Shown here: in pieces, positions 22,470-35,264 of the stretch
Position numbering within the stretch: the first letter of the stretch is position 1
Layout: each line of letters opens with the position of its first letter
From: Manis javanica
Lineage: Eukaryota; Chordata; Mammalia; Pholidota; Manidae
NCBI RefSeq assembly: GCF_040802235.1
Contig: NC_133170.1
Location: forward strand, 9,749,001-9,813,000
Length of the DNA stretch: 64,000 nt
Reading direction: 5' to 3'
Notes under the pieces: model-generated
Databases searched by the model: none
What the model was told of the DNA's origin: nothing
The model's input: only the letters and a program-made list of their open reading frames with translations
Position numbers and translations under genes: made by a program

Positions 22470-22700
22470 GTGCCAGCCATACCGCTAGTGGACGTAGGCC
22501 CTAAAGAAATGAATACCAGCATTCACACAAAACCTGTTTGTGAATGTTTATATCAACTCTCTTCTTAATTGCCCCAAACTGGAGACAAAAGAAATGTCCT
22601 TCAAGGGATACATTGGTAAACAAAGTGTAGTGCATTTATGTATTGGAATATTAGGCATGCAACAACTTGGATGAATCTACAAGAATTCACCCCGGAACAT
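22470..22700 (+). mobile_element. Old LINE-1 ORF2 fragment, sense
   Basis: The L1 ORF2 end is recognisable by 'TTGCCCCAAACTGGAGACAA', 'AAGAAATGTCCTTCAAGGGA' and 'GCAACAACTTGGATGAATCT'. Strongly diverged. Confidence 0.75.
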
Positions 22701-25009
22701 TTTTGCAAACTATTTGCGTTTTCCTTTGTTCTGTATCCTTAGTGGAGATCAGAATGCCAGCAAGGGGGAGCATCATGTGAGAAATACATTAATAAATATT
22801 AACACTGATAATTGTTATCTATTACTGGTGTTGCATTTTTACACTAAATTATTGTTGTAAATGGGATCTTTTGAATATTGAATTTTTGACTGACCTACTA
22901 AAGTCGATATCTCAGAATCAAACAAAACAAAGAACATAAAGATACTCTTCTACTATAGTAGAAATTATTTGTTTGGTTTTCCTTCCTTTCAGGGAAACAA
23001 AAATTTCACAAAGGACGTACCTGGACACCTACTGAAAATTGTTATTTCAAGGTCATTATTAATATCCTAACTCTACATAACCTGCAATAAAGGGAGTTAA
23101 AGTTAAGCTTAATAAAAATTTTAAAGATATTCAATGTGCAGATATTCTGGTAGCTCTTGAATATTGTAAGAAAATGGATTAAATATTTGTACTCACCAAA
23201 TGGAAGCCTATGAATACATCATTGGTCCTGGGAAAAATTCTAGATCATGTTAGTAAAAGAGTTAAATTAGTAAAGTAAACACATAGAAAAGAAAGCTAAG
23301 GTCACCAGAAATGAACACAGATTCACAGGGAGCAGGTATATTGGATTGACCTCATCTTCTTCTTTGATAGAATTACTGTCAGGGAAGTGGGGGACCAGTT
23401 CAAGCCCTCTGTGAAGAGTCACAATATTCTTTTGCATACATTTGAAAAAAGCAATCATTGTAAATGATGGTTCCCAAAATCTGGAGGGAGGTACATCTTC
23501 CTTGGTTCTTCCCCTTGTCCTCCCCTAGTAAAGATTTTGATTGGTGATTTGATTAATGATACACCAAGAAATGCTTATAAAAATGTCAGAAGATTCCATG
23601 AAGATAGAAGGATTATGCACATTGGATATCAGAATTAGGTCTTAATACATTTTTGATAGTTGAAGGGATGAGATGAAACAAGCAAAATAAAATCACTGTA
23701 GAATATGTCAATGAAGTAATTTTGATAATATGTGATAAACATATGAATCATATAACAAACACTAAATATAATACTATGGAAATATAAATTTCTAAATTAG
23801 AAGTCACAGTTTCACTCTATTTGTGTTCAGCTCTGAACACTACATATAAACAAACAGGAACACAATCAAAGCAGCATAAGGAAGAAGAAATAGAATCAGA
23901 AAGTTGAGATGTCTACTAGAAAAAAGAAGGGAGAGCATATGATTGCTCTCTTCCCTCTTTGAAGGGCCAGCATATGGAATAAGCATTAGAGTTGTGATAG
24001 CCTTTAACAGGGCAACTCAGAAAAGAGCTGGACACGTCAGGGAAATGAGTTCAGTTTGACGGAAGGAAGAGTTGTCTAACTCTGAATGGGTTTCTCTGAG
24101 AGCTACTGAGTTCTCCTTCGCTGGAGATTCTTATGCGTAAACTTGCTGTGATTTATAAAAAGCAATGCAAATATAAGCTGAGTCCTGAGCCAGGTTAATT
24201 CGATGCCCCTGCCACATTTCAAGTCCCATGATTCCAGTGACTAAATGTTTCTCCTTCTTGAAGAAAGGAAAAGAAATAGCTGGAGCAGGAGCGCCAGTGA
24301 GCAGAGAAGGCCTTTGTAATGGTCTGAATGGGCTGTTTTGATGACTGACAGATTTATGATGGAATAATTTCCTCTGTTTGTCCTGTAATGAGTGTTTGTA
24401 CCTTGGGCTTGCAGCAAACTCCTTGCCCTGTGAACATTTCCAGATGGCTTTCAAAGAAAGGAAATAGTTTTTCTTAAGTGACAATAAACAGAATTCCTGC
24501 TGATTAATTTTTTCCTTATTGTTTTTATCACGGGCAAATAGGTAGCTTTTGTTTCAGAGTAATAAACCTAAAGTCTCATAAATTCAAGAGAAAGGTTTAC
24601 ATTTAATTTGTTTACATGGCATATGGCTTTCATAATGCCTAAAAAAATCTTTATATGGATCCTTTATATGGATCTTTATATGAAATCATTTCCCTGACGT
24701 GTCCAGCTCTTTTCTGAGTTGCCCTATTAATAGGCATAAGACCTTTATTTCTACCCAGAAGTATCCCAGCACCCACTCACACAGCAAGTATCAATTTCTA
24801 TCATCCTATTCATTTTCCATTCCACAAAGAACTTTTCCAATCAGTCCCTCTCTGTCTCTGTCTCTGTCTCTCTCAGTTTTTGGGTCATTGCACATATTTC
24901 ACTCTCTATCTCCATTCAATCCATCATCTAGTCTTCTTATTTTACCCTTAAGATACTTTTAAATGAGTCCACTTTCCTCATGTCTACCACCACCAAGAGA
25001 GCTCATGCT
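22701..25009. other. AT-rich DNA without gene; small simple repeats
   Basis: Holds a short three-fold repeat of TTTATATGGAT at 24650-24685 and a TCTCTG run at 24850-24875. No coding exon is supported. Confidence 0.45.
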
Positions 25010-25480
25010 GTCGTAAGGCAGCTCCATCTAGGGAGGTCTCTCTCTGCTCACTTGGTGAAACCTCAACATGGACAGGGGAGAGGATTCTTGATTCTTATTA
25101 AGAAAGAATTCACAAACAGCTCAGATGAGTGTTGGTAAGGAAGGAATTCATTAAAGCCAGAGTAGTAGTGGATGGCAGCAGTTGTGCAGGCAGTAGAGTG
25201 CAAGGAAGAACAGAGGGGGAAAGAGAACCTCATTGGACTTCTGTGCACCATAGGACAAATGCCTTGCCAACTCCTGAAGCCAGGGTCACCTGGCATCCAG
25301 TGTCTGCTTGAGTCTGCACAGCGTGGGAACCAAGCCCCTACCATTCCAGGATTTGGGGGAGCCTCAGAGCACTGGATGGAGTGAGATTATATTCTGAGAA
25401 CTTCCCAGGCACGGAAAGGCAAGTTTTGGACAGGCTACTGAAGAGTGTGATTGTACAGCTGCAGTCCTGGCTTGGTCACC
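25010..25480 (-). mobile_element. LTR-like element, probably antisense
   Basis: The stretch 'GAAACCTCAACATGGACAGG' and 'TTATTAAGAAAGAATTCACA' recalls the antisense 3' end of ERV1-type LTRs, which often carry a 'GAATTCTTTCTTAA' region. Family and boundaries are uncertain. Confidence 0.35.
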
Positions 25481-27824
25481 AAGGTGTAGGGACATTGCAA
25501 GCCCAAATCAGAGATCTTAGTAGCCTTCCCCTACTTGTCTGAAGTAGAACAAAGAGAGTGAAGACTTATGCTCAAGTCTAGAAGATTGAATGAAATAGTG
25601 AAGTAATAAAGACATTTACCACTGGAAGAGCAGAGACACAAAACACAGTAAGTTGCATAGCTAGAACGTTTATGTAAAGACAAAGTACACACTTGAGGAA
25701 AGGGAAATGTGGGCAACCTCAGAGAGGAGGTCCACTTAGAAGATTTAGAATTAGTGTCTTAAAGATTTCAAGAATGGGGCAAAAGGCAGAGGGGGTGTGG
25801 GGTGGAGGGGTGTGTAGGGTTGGCATGTGGTCTCATGATGCCTGTTTCCAGCAAGAGATATTTTGTCATCATCCATAGTCAGTCCTCTAGACGCTCTGTA
25901 ATCACACAAGGAATCTATTGACCCTGTTCTTCTCCAAGGTAGTGGTTACCCTCAAGCAGAGGAAAGGTACCACTTAGGACCATTGTCCTGCCTCCAGACA
26001 GGGTCAGTTGTCGGCTGATTACCATAAAATACGTTAGGAGTCCTAACTCCTAAGGTTTTTAAAATAGAATCTTAGCCTTAAGATGGAGCCCCTCCTGCCT
26101 TACTATACTATGTATATCTTGCATTTTTTAAATCACAAGCAGGAAAAATTAACTATGATGCTTGTCCCATGTCCCTGCTCTACGTCAGTGCCACTATTGT
26201 TGTTCTCCTGGATTCTACATTAGCCTTCTCAGTGATGCCGCTACAGCACTTCTTGTTCCTCTTGAATGCTTTTTTCACACCACAGCCATAATAATCTGTG
26301 CCAAATGCTGCTGAAGAGTAGGACTGAAAGTTGTCTATTAGATGGATAAGCATGCATGTCTAGGCATTTGGATGCAGACTTTGAAATTCAACTTGGGAGT
26401 GAAGGTAGATTGACAAGAGCAGAGGTCCGATGTCTGAGCCCTGAGGCGCTCCATTGTTTAGATGTGGGCGATGGAAGGCTTATCCGACATAGCGGTCCCA
26501 GGGGGCCAATGATTTAGCACATCGTGGAGGTCATATAGTGACTTACAAGAGTAGCTTCAGCAGATTAAAGGGGTAAAGCCAAAGAGTTTTAAAGAAAATG
26601 AGAGGAGAACAACTGGAGACAGCAAATAGGCACAAGTCTGTCCAGGAGATTATCTGTAAGGGGGCGGCTGGAGTGGGGATGTGTTCATAACAACCAGACA
26701 GAAACACAGGAAATGGCACAGAGGCCAAAGCAGGTGCTTGTGGAAGTTCTGTTTCAATTGCTTCTATTTTCTGAGTGAAATAGGAAACCATGCTGCCAGC
26801 AGGATGAGCGTAAGGCTTGGGGAGGAGCGTTTGGCCTTGGAGGAGGGAGGAGCAGGCATGAAGTCATCCGGAGGAGAGGCAGAGTGAAAGGATCGCGAGA
26901 ATGAATGACGGCTGCTACAGTCCTTTAAGGTCCAGTCGTTACCAATTTAGAATGAAACTGCTCCAGGCGGTTTGACAGTTTTCTCTGCTACTAATAGTCC
27001 GCAGTAGAGGTGCAGAGCAAGCTAAGCATTGTCTTGAACCAGGGTTGGAGTTTGCAAGGTGAAATACCACAAAGAGAGAGGATGGGAAGGGTTGAGAACA
27101 GCGCACGGGTCCTCTCGGTACTCCGCGGAGCAGCAGCAGACTCCGGGGCGGGGGGCCAAAGCTGCTCACTCTGCCCAGTCACCCTGGGTTGCCACTTCAG
27201 CATTTGTCCTCCGACATGCATCCTGACTCCCCCATGTAGTGCGGGGATCCCTGGAGAAGCAGCCTCCTTCTGGAATCCTAGCTGCAAGCAGGGCAAAACC
27301 CCTTGTCTGTCCTCAGTGTTGCCCTAAAACTAGCCAGTGAGTCTCCCTCCCTCCATCTGTCTTTAAGTCCCAGAGTTAGTTCAGGGAACCCCACCTCGCT
27401 GGCCTCCTTTCTTGTCCAGTCTCCTACTGTGTGTCACACATTCTAAGATGCGCTCTCCGCCTCCTTTCATATTTTCCCTCGCATGTCTCCCCTCTGTCTT
27501 TCTACTCATTTCCTTCTATTCCTTGTTTTTCTTTCCCTTCTGTTCCTATACATTTTAAGTTTTTGTGTAACTAAAAAAATTCCTACTTTGCCTTCTTTCG
27601 AATTGGTAAGAGACATTTGTTAACATCAAGATACACTACCAAAATAATATTGATTGTAAGAAGTTCTCATACACAGAGAGAGAACATCACGGATCTATTT
27701 CAGTTTAGGACAAATGATGGAAACAAATAATTTAAAAGTGGCATTTTTATGAGTAGAAAATATTGTTCACAGAGATATTTAAATACATTGGTTAGCTATT
27801 TTATTGGACTAATATTTCACTTTT
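25481..27824. other. No gene or clear repeat
   Basis: Short open frames at 26991-27327 on both strands follow local GC content and show no protein resemblance. Confidence 0.4.
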
Positions 27825-28235
27825 TTATTAAGGTATTATTGATATACACTCTTATGAAGGTTTCACATGAAAGAACAATGTGGTTACTACATTCACCCCT
27901 GCTATTGTGTCTCCCCCATACCGTATCACAGTCACTGCCCATCAGTGTAGTAAGATGCCGCAGAGTCACTATGTGCCTTCTCTGTGCTACACTGTCTTCC
28001 CCATGATCCCCCCTGACACCATGTGTGCCAATCATAATACCCCTCAATCCCTTCTCCCTCCCTCCCCACCCACCTCTCCCACCCCTCCCCTTTGGTAACC
28101 ACTAGTCCCTTCCTGGAGTCTGTGAGTCTGTTGCTGTTTTGTTCCTTCATTTTTGCTTCGTTGCTATACTCCACAAATGAGGGAAATCATTTGGTACTTG
28201 TCTTTCTCTGCCTGGCTTATTTCACTGAGCATAAT
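27825..28235 (-). mobile_element. Young LINE-1 3'UTR, antisense
   Basis: Starts with 'TTTTTTATTAAGGTATTATT' (reverse of the A tail). It continues through 'CACATGAAAGAACAATGTGG', the C-rich block at 28050-28090 and 'TTTGGTAACCACTAGTCCCT' to the end of ORF2 near 28235. It is the longest copy of this 3'UTR type in the window and the best local reference for it. Confidence 0.9.
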
Positions 28236-29039
28236 ATATTTTAATATATTTTTAAGGTGAAAATACTTGACATCACTCAATTACCATACAACCACTCTAA
28301 TCTGCCTTTTTTTAAATCCTCCAGAGGATCTATAATTAAAAAATATCTTAAAAATGTAAGTTTTGGGGATTTTTGCATCTATGCTGGAAAGCATGAGCCA
28401 TTGTATTTATTGTTCATATGGTTTGATATTTTTCCTTAAAGCACCAGTTTTCTAAACTCTCATCTCTGCCTGGTAAGTGATTTCTTAATAAAGTACATGA
28501 TCACACATCTCTTTTAGGAGAAAGCAGCAGTCCAAGTATTTCAGAAGCTTAATTTTTACCGTGAAATTGAAATACAGTAACATGTCATTTAGACTTTAAT
28601 ATTTTGTTCAGAAAATGAAGAGGGAAACGAGGATTTTAGCCGTGGAGATTCTGTCTGCCTCTCATAGGGTGCGGCTCCTGAAGAAGTGTGAGAGGGGAGG
28701 TGTTCACCTGCCCTGCTCTGGCTCAACGCATCAGACCTTAGAGAGGAGGAGTGTTCAAGACAGTTCTTGGTGAGATTCTAATGCTTAAAGGGTAATTCTT
28801 TTTTTACTTTATTCAATTTTCACCTTAACACTGACTTTCAACTCAATCTTTACACATACTGCACCTGCATTGTATAATTCATAAATATTTAATGTCAATT
28901 TTTCTCTTTTACTGCATAGTCAATTTTACACGACTTAGAAAAACAGGCTGGCATTTTCTAAAGGATGTTAGTTTCTAAAGGATGTTAGGTCTTGTCTTTC
29001 TGACAAGAAAGGCAGAAACAGTTTCCTGGCACTTTGAAA
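28236..29039. other. No gene seen
   Basis: AT-rich; a small tandem 'TTTCTAAAGGATGTTAG' duplication lies at 28956-28989. Confidence 0.4.
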
Positions 29040-29110
29040 GTTTCTAGCCACCACTTAGTGTAGTTCTTGGCACATAGTAGGTGCTCAATGAATATTTGCT
29101 GAATGAGGAA
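29040..29110 (+). mobile_element. LINE-2 3' end, sense
   Basis: 'TTCTTGGCACATAGTAGGTG' and 'CTCAATGAATATTTGCTGAA' are the classical L2 3' end. Confidence 0.85.
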
Positions 29111-29377
29111 AATGGCTGCCAATGTGTCCCATTAACTTTGAATAAACTGTTGCATTTAAAATGTTCATGTCTACTTGCTTTGTAAGAACATTATCAGGTA
29201 GATAACAACACAATTAACTTCATGTTTCCAAATCCTGTGTCTTATTGGGTATCAGCTGATCTGTTCATGGGAGAAAAGAACACAGAGGAACTCAGTTTGG
29301 GGGGCAAAAATGAAGGCTGATAATTCCAACAATTTGGTGGAAGAAATGGGTGGATATTTAAAAGTGGAGCCACATGA

Positions 29378-29458
29378 CAGTTTGATAAACAGAGATTGTA
29401 CTGGTGAGCATGGCCAAATCCTTGCTTAGCCCACAGCAAAGGCAAAAATGATAACAAG
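29378..29458. repeat. 81-bp direct duplication, copy 1
   Basis: Identical base for base to 30485-30565. It begins CAGTTTGATAAACAGAG and ends AAAATGATAACAAG. Flanks differ on both sides. It is not a recognised transposon. Confidence 0.95.
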
Positions 29459-30268
29459 CATCGAATGCAACATAAACTTTACAGGACTCTTGGGAAAGGA
29501 CAAAAGCGACATAAGAAATTGGCATGAATGGTGCCTGGTGGTGATGCTTGTCACAGCAGGGGGGAGTACACTGAATAAGATCTCTCTTTCTCTGTATCCC
29601 AGTCTTTGGACCAAGAATAGGGCTGACAGTAAGAAAATCTGTGCAGGAAAAAAAAAATTAGATGACTAATAAGCTGGAAGAAAATACTAAGGCCTAAAAA
29701 CAGATGATTAGAACTCAAGAATGCAAAATAAAGTTAATATAAATTTGTACTATAGCTTCCAAAAAGCCAGCATGGTACACATTTTCTAGGTGTGCATATA
29801 CCTGTGTATTAGAGGATATGGCATATATCAAGAGATCTTAGTATTAATATCAGAGACGTGGACAATTATGGAACGATTCTAAGGGAGAAGATTTCAAATG
29901 ATGCAGGAAAGGAGGAATTGTGGCCTGTGAGTAAAAGAGCATGTTCAGCAGCAGCAGAACAGATACTGTTACAGCTTCTTAAACTTTCCCACTACTCCCC
30001 ACCCACCCTCAAGTGCCACTCATTGCCATCCACACATTCTCTCAGAAGTTTTGCTGTGCAAAGACAGACTTTTGCACAGCCTACAAGGAAGCCAGCATGT
30101 GTTCAAAACCTGGTGTTGTGTTATCTTAGTTTACATACAAACATGGGTAGGAAGTGACGCCCCAGGCAGGTGTCCGTCTTCTCAGGGAAATGAAAGTCTG
30201 CGGGAAGCAGCTGTGATGGGTGCCAGGTTTGAAGGATAACTGAGTTCCCTGCGGTGTCAACCTACTTC

Positions 30269-30296
30269 ATTAGGAAAAATACTAGATTAGATTTAT
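30269..30296. repeat. 28-bp direct duplication, copy 1
   Basis: Begins ATTAGGAAAAATACTAG and is identical to 31588-31615. It lies between the two copies of the 81-bp duplication. Confidence 0.9.
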
Positions 30297-30484
30297 ACAA
30301 TACTCTGAAAGTATTCTTAGGAGTAGATGCTGTTTGATTTGGGAGAATTTTGGGGGAGACGAATTGAGACCCATATATTTGCATATCTGCAAAAAGCTCG
30401 TACTGAAACATTTAGCATTTTATCTCTCTATCAGCATTTCTGTGTTTATTTTTTGCAAGGTTTATTCAATAGCATGACCTGCTC

Positions 30485-30565
30485 CAGTTTGATAAACAGA
30501 GATTGTACTGGTGAGCATGGCCAAATCCTTGCTTAGCCCACAGCAAAGGCAAAAATGATAACAAG
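30485..30565. repeat. 81-bp direct duplication, copy 2
   Basis: Perfect copy of 29378-29458, offset 1,107 bp, with unrelated flanks (GACCTGCTC before, TTTAGTTGC after). Confidence 0.95.
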
Positions 30566-31139
30566 TTTAGTTGCAACACTTTCCTGGAACATGGTACCCA
30601 GAAATATAGCAGAATCCAAACACTGATAAAGTCGTCATGGAGAACTACATTCCAACCTCAAATCTGTCTCTGCCAAAAAGGGTGGATTTGAATTCTACAG
30701 GTTTCTTGAATTTTCACTTAGCACCTTTTTCTACTGATATGTTCTGAAAGATGCCAGGAGATACTGGCCCAGCAAAAACTGAATTACTGAAATGCCATGA
30801 AAGCTGTATGTGCTCTGGTTATAATTTCACTACAAAGAACGTGATCAACTTTCTTAAAAAATGTATTAATAGGAAAAGATCAGTTAAGATATCAACATGA
30901 AAAGACAGTTTCTTAGTGTGTCTTCTGCACAGCTGAATCTCTTGATTCCTTTTTCTATTGACCTTCTTTGCTCTACTGTGTCAGCTTAGACTTTGGAAAA
31001 TCTTTCTGATTGCTTCTTTTCTTGGAATTTTTCCACCTAAAAACAGATGTTATTTATTGCTGTGTGCTTTTATTTTTTGTTTTAAAATAATATATACTCT
31101 CTAAAACATTAGGGAAGGAGATATAGAGAAAATGAAAGT

Positions 31140-31500
31140 TCCTATGGCCAGGATTCTCACCTGACCCTGGTCGGCTTGCTCACTACGCACGTGTGGGCAC
31201 TACATTATTATTGATTCTATATAAAGAGCTCCACCCAGTGCTCTGGGCTGCTCTGCTGCAGTAGAGCAGAGGCTGGAGACTGGCAGTGCCCAGGGCAGAG
31301 ACTGAGAGGGCTGCGGGGATGGAGAGGCCCAGAGGCAAAGACCGGCTTGCCGCAAGCAGACTCGCCCTGAGATGGATGGGATTCTAGCGCTTGACCTGCC
31401 ACCGTGGGAATTAAGTTGGGTATAAACCCTTTCACCCCAAGAACATTCCTTTGTCATTTTTTGGTCTCACTGAATCCATAGTGAACCCATTGGCAAGAGA
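31140..31500 (+). mobile_element. LTR-like fragment with TATA box
   Basis: A GC-rich block interrupts AT-rich old L1-like sequence. It carries a TATA box (TATATAAA, 31218-31225) followed by 'GAGCTCCACCCAGTGCTCTG', and ends with 'TTTGGTCTCACTGAATCC'. The layout (promoter, then R/U5-like part) fits the 3' half of an ERV1-type solo LTR. I believe this type is common in pangolin DNA, but that is memory only. Confidence 0.5.
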
Positions 31501-31587
31501 GTAGGAAAAATTACCCATAATTTCATCACACGAGTCTTTTTCTTTTTAGTATTTTTTTCTCTACATTTGAGGACTCTACTCAATAGA

Positions 31588-31615
31588 ATTAGGAAAAATA
31601 CTAGATTAGATTTAT
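31588..31615. repeat. 28-bp direct duplication, copy 2
   Basis: Perfect copy of 30269-30296, offset 1,319 bp, with different flanks. Confidence 0.9.
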
Positions 31616-32400
31616 CCTACTTTTTAAGTCATGATATGAATCATTTTATATATTATCGCATATTCTTAATAAGACTCATATACCATGTCAGCTATTACAG
31701 TTTACACCACTAATTTGCTACTGTTCAATATTTACTTTGTTTTCAATGTTTATTATTAATACTATGGTAAACATAATTGTGAAAATGTATTTCATATACA
31801 GGCTTATTTGTGATATACCCCATAGTTCCATATTGCCATTTAAAATGGTTGTACAGGATATAAGATTGGTTATTTCAGTAACAACATTGATTCTTATAAT
31901 TTAAAAATATTTTTGCTAATCTTATCCATAAGAAGTGATGTGTCATTATTATATTACTTTAATTTCTTGCCTATAATCAACCCTTTGCCCATAATGTAGC
32001 AAATAATTTTCCCATTTTGTTTTTTTCTTTGTACTTTTATTATTAGAGTTTTGACACAAAAGTTTAAAGTTGTATGTATTAAACTTCCTCAGTATTTTGC
32101 TCTATGTTTATATATTAATGCATATGTATTTCTAAGCTAATAAATGCCTTATTTATAGAGTGTAAATATTACATTCTATTTTGGGGGATATTTTGAGAAT
32201 ATTGAATAATTTATTATTCAATTCACCTGAATTCATTTTTATCTAAAGAGACCATGTGATATTCTAAAACTGTGCTAAACTGGTATTCTCCATGTAAGTA
32301 AATAATCATTCCAACATCATTTCTTGAATAATCTTATGCTTTCCCATTGATTTTTGATGCTTTTTTTAAGTCATATATTGAATTCTTACAAATAATCAGG
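31616..32400 (-). mobile_element. Ancient L1 or HAL1 sequence, antisense
   Basis: AT-rich. Faint antisense L1 landmarks ('TTTTGACACAAAAGTTTAAA', 'CCAACATCATTTCTTGAATA', 'CCCATTGATTTTTGATGC') are in the expected order. Related AT-rich sequence flanks the LTR-like block on the left (31060-31140). Confidence 0.5.
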
Positions 32401-33049
32401 CCTGAAGACTGAGGCCATGTGTCTAGGAAGGGGTAGCTGGTACAGCCCCTCCCCTCCAGATGTTTCCTCTGAGACTGGTTAAGTGCAGGTTAGGGTTCGT
32501 TCCCCAGGAGACCGAAGCCACCGAAGTCTCTGAGGTTTACTCCTCTGGTGCCTTTCAAATGAGCCTAGCATTAAATAAACAGCGTGCACCTTGCTCCTCT
32601 CAGCCTTTCATGTATTTACTTGGCCCACGTACCTCCAAATGACTTGAAAAGGTAGAGAAGCCCGTGGGATGCGAGCCTATTATTTCCAGAGCATTTGTCT
32701 CTGGAGCAGAAAATGAAAGTAGTATGAAGCAGGATTCAGGGGTATTCGCTGGACCAATGACTTCAGCACGTGTGTGGGTAGGAGGAGAGACGAGAGGGGA
32801 GTCCAGGACAGACCTGCCGCCTTGAACGAACTCATGCTTTGGTTGGACAATCAGATTGTATATGCCTGAAATAATGCACGCGAGCAAGCCCGGGGTACTG
32901 CAGTTCATACCGGGTGCACAAATGAGAGGGAGCCCAGGGCTAACTTGTGCAAGGGAAGGGGTGAGAGAAAGACTTCCGGAAGTCATCCCTGGATGTATCC
33001 TCCCTGGTTTTGCCCTTTTCTAAGTTAGGTGCCATTTTCCCTTTCTCCC
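32401..33049. other. No gene or clear repeat
   Basis: GC-richer unique-looking DNA. The 128-codon minus-strand frame at 32600-32986 has no recognisable domain. Confidence 0.4.
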
Positions 33050-33200
33050 CATGAATCTTAACTAACTAGGTGACCTTGGATAGGTTTCTTAACTTCTCCA
33101 GGTCTCAATTCCTCCAGCTGTGAAATGGGGTTAATAATAGCCATTATCTCATGGAGGTTATTACCTAATATATGAAAAGTGCTTCAACATAAAAATTATT
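33050..33200 (+). mobile_element. MIR SINE, sense
   Basis: 'TAGGTGACCTTGGATAGGTT', 'TGTGAAATGGGGTTAATAAT', 'ATGAAAAGTGCTTCAACAT' in sense order. Confidence 0.85.
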
Positions 33201-33984
33201 AACATGTTGGTTTCCTGCCTCACAGCCCATCTCTTTCCCCTCTACTCAGGCTTGATCTGAAATCTTTCACTCATGGCTAGTTTGGGTTAAGAGTCTGCTC
33301 CCATTCATTCGAACAGGTTAAAATTCCTGAAGTAAACCTTTAAGAGCAGACCAGAAATCTTAGGGGGTCTTGGAACTTACACTTTGGATGACACTTTGAG
33401 AAATCTCTCTTAGTTTGGATTTTAGGACCTTAACCATCCAAGCTGCCCTTCTTAGAGTCACGGGAAGTCTACAAACAGTGAGAGAGAGTCCGGGTTCTGC
33501 GTTATGTCATCCCCGCTATCATCTAGGGGACCTCAAGCATGACAGTGTTTCTGGTGTTGGTTTTGTCTGTGGGTTTTATCTGCTCCCTTCTGTGAAGAGA
33601 TGAAAGCTGTCAGTTTGTCGAAGGCAGAGTTCCCAGGTGACATTTTGTAGCACCAGGAAGGAAATGTAGGTAGTTCTGTTTCTTTGGTCTCAAAATTTGT
33701 TTTTCCTATGATGTCTGAAATTTCCTCATTAAAAAATTAGACTTTTTCCTTACAACGTTTAAAAAAATTCACATATCTCTGGAAGAGATGGAAAGTTCAA
33801 TAATTATCAAGCATTTACTTCTGTTTACTGAAGGGACTGATGTATAAATGAAAGAGCTGTTGACTCAGGGTCTCTGGAGACGGGCCTGGGGCTGGCTCAG
33901 TCACTTGTGTCTTCTTGAACAGGTCACGACATCTCTGTTGCTCGGTTTTCTTATGACCCTCAATATTGCTTTTTCTCTCAGGTA

Positions 33985-34140
33985 CTGTAATCACAAAACC
34001 AGCTAACATTTATTCTGTACTCAGTTTGGGCCGAGAAATGTGTCAAGCCCTCTAAACCTCAGAAGAACCATAGAAGGTAGGCACTATTATTGTCCTCATT
34101 TTACAGATAAGGAAAATGAGGCCTCAGAGGATAAGTTTTT
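33985..34140 (-). mobile_element. MIR SINE, antisense
   Basis: 'GAAGGTAGGCACTATTATTG', 'CATTTTACAGATAAGGAAAA', 'TGAGGCCTCAGAGGATAAG' in antisense order. Confidence 0.85.
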
Positions 34141-35264
34141 CCATAAGGACTGGTATATGGTAAGTTCATGGGTGAAACCAGTTCTATGCAATGCTTGTAT
34201 TCTTAAATATTCTGGTATACAGTTATGGGATCCTTTTAAGCAACTGATAAATGTTGACCTGATATCTAGCTGGGAACATGAAATTGTATTTGGGGAAGAA
34301 TCATTGTAAAATGAAGTAGGAAAGATTTGAAATATTCATGTATTTTTCTTTACTATTCTCATTCTTCTCTGTTACCAAGACTGGGTCATCAGCTATTCAA
34401 TGGCAGGTAGTGCAAAGATCTCTTAGATCTGTGACCCTACGAAATAGGTCAGAAGAATATTTTAATGCAGTGTGAAATTGGGAGTTTCAGGGGAGGTGTC
34501 AAAATACAATAAGTAAGACCAAGATGCAAATTTTGAAAGGAGACATTTGAAAACAGGGTTATAATGCTTAAAATTCCTTTCCCAGACTGTTGGGACAAGA
34601 CAGGATTCTGTGATGAGGACTGCTTGGGAATAAGCGCTGTGTATGCCGAGTCCTGCCCCCGCACCCCCTCCCTGCGGTGGGACAGGTCCCAAGTGGGTGT
34701 GTTATGGGGGTGGGACTTTGAAGGTGATTGGCTCTCATATCCAGGCTACTGAGAAGAACTTCAAAGGTGCCATCTGGGAGCCTGGTGTTTGTCCTCAGCA
34801 GTTACAGAAACAAAGCAGACTGATGTCAGATGCCAAGTTTGGAAACAGAGAGGTTAAGGGTCAGGAGATGGGCTGGACAGCACTTTTGGCAGGAAAATCA
34901 GACATGCTGCTTTGAGATTGGTCTCCTTTTTCCAGAGTTGTCCCAGGCTACGAGATTGTTTCTTGTGGACCACATCTTGAAAAGACAGCTGGGTTGGGAC
35001 TATTACCTAACTCCTGTCTACCAGACAACACTTTGACAGTGATAAAAACTGATGTCAACAAGAGGGCAGATGGACATCATGTGCCTGAGGTCAAGCTACC
35101 TGGGGAAGAACACATCATCACTTGGCTAGTATGCTGGCTGGAAATGCTTACCCTTATCTAATTATGAAGAAATGCAAGGCAAACACAAATTGAGGGATAT
35201 CCTATAATAAATGGCTTGTATTCTTCAAAAATGTCAATGGCATTAAAGACAAAGGATGGCCAAG
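34141..35264. other. No gene seen
   Basis: Possibly contains more of the old repeat that is clearer from 35265 on. Confidence 0.35.
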
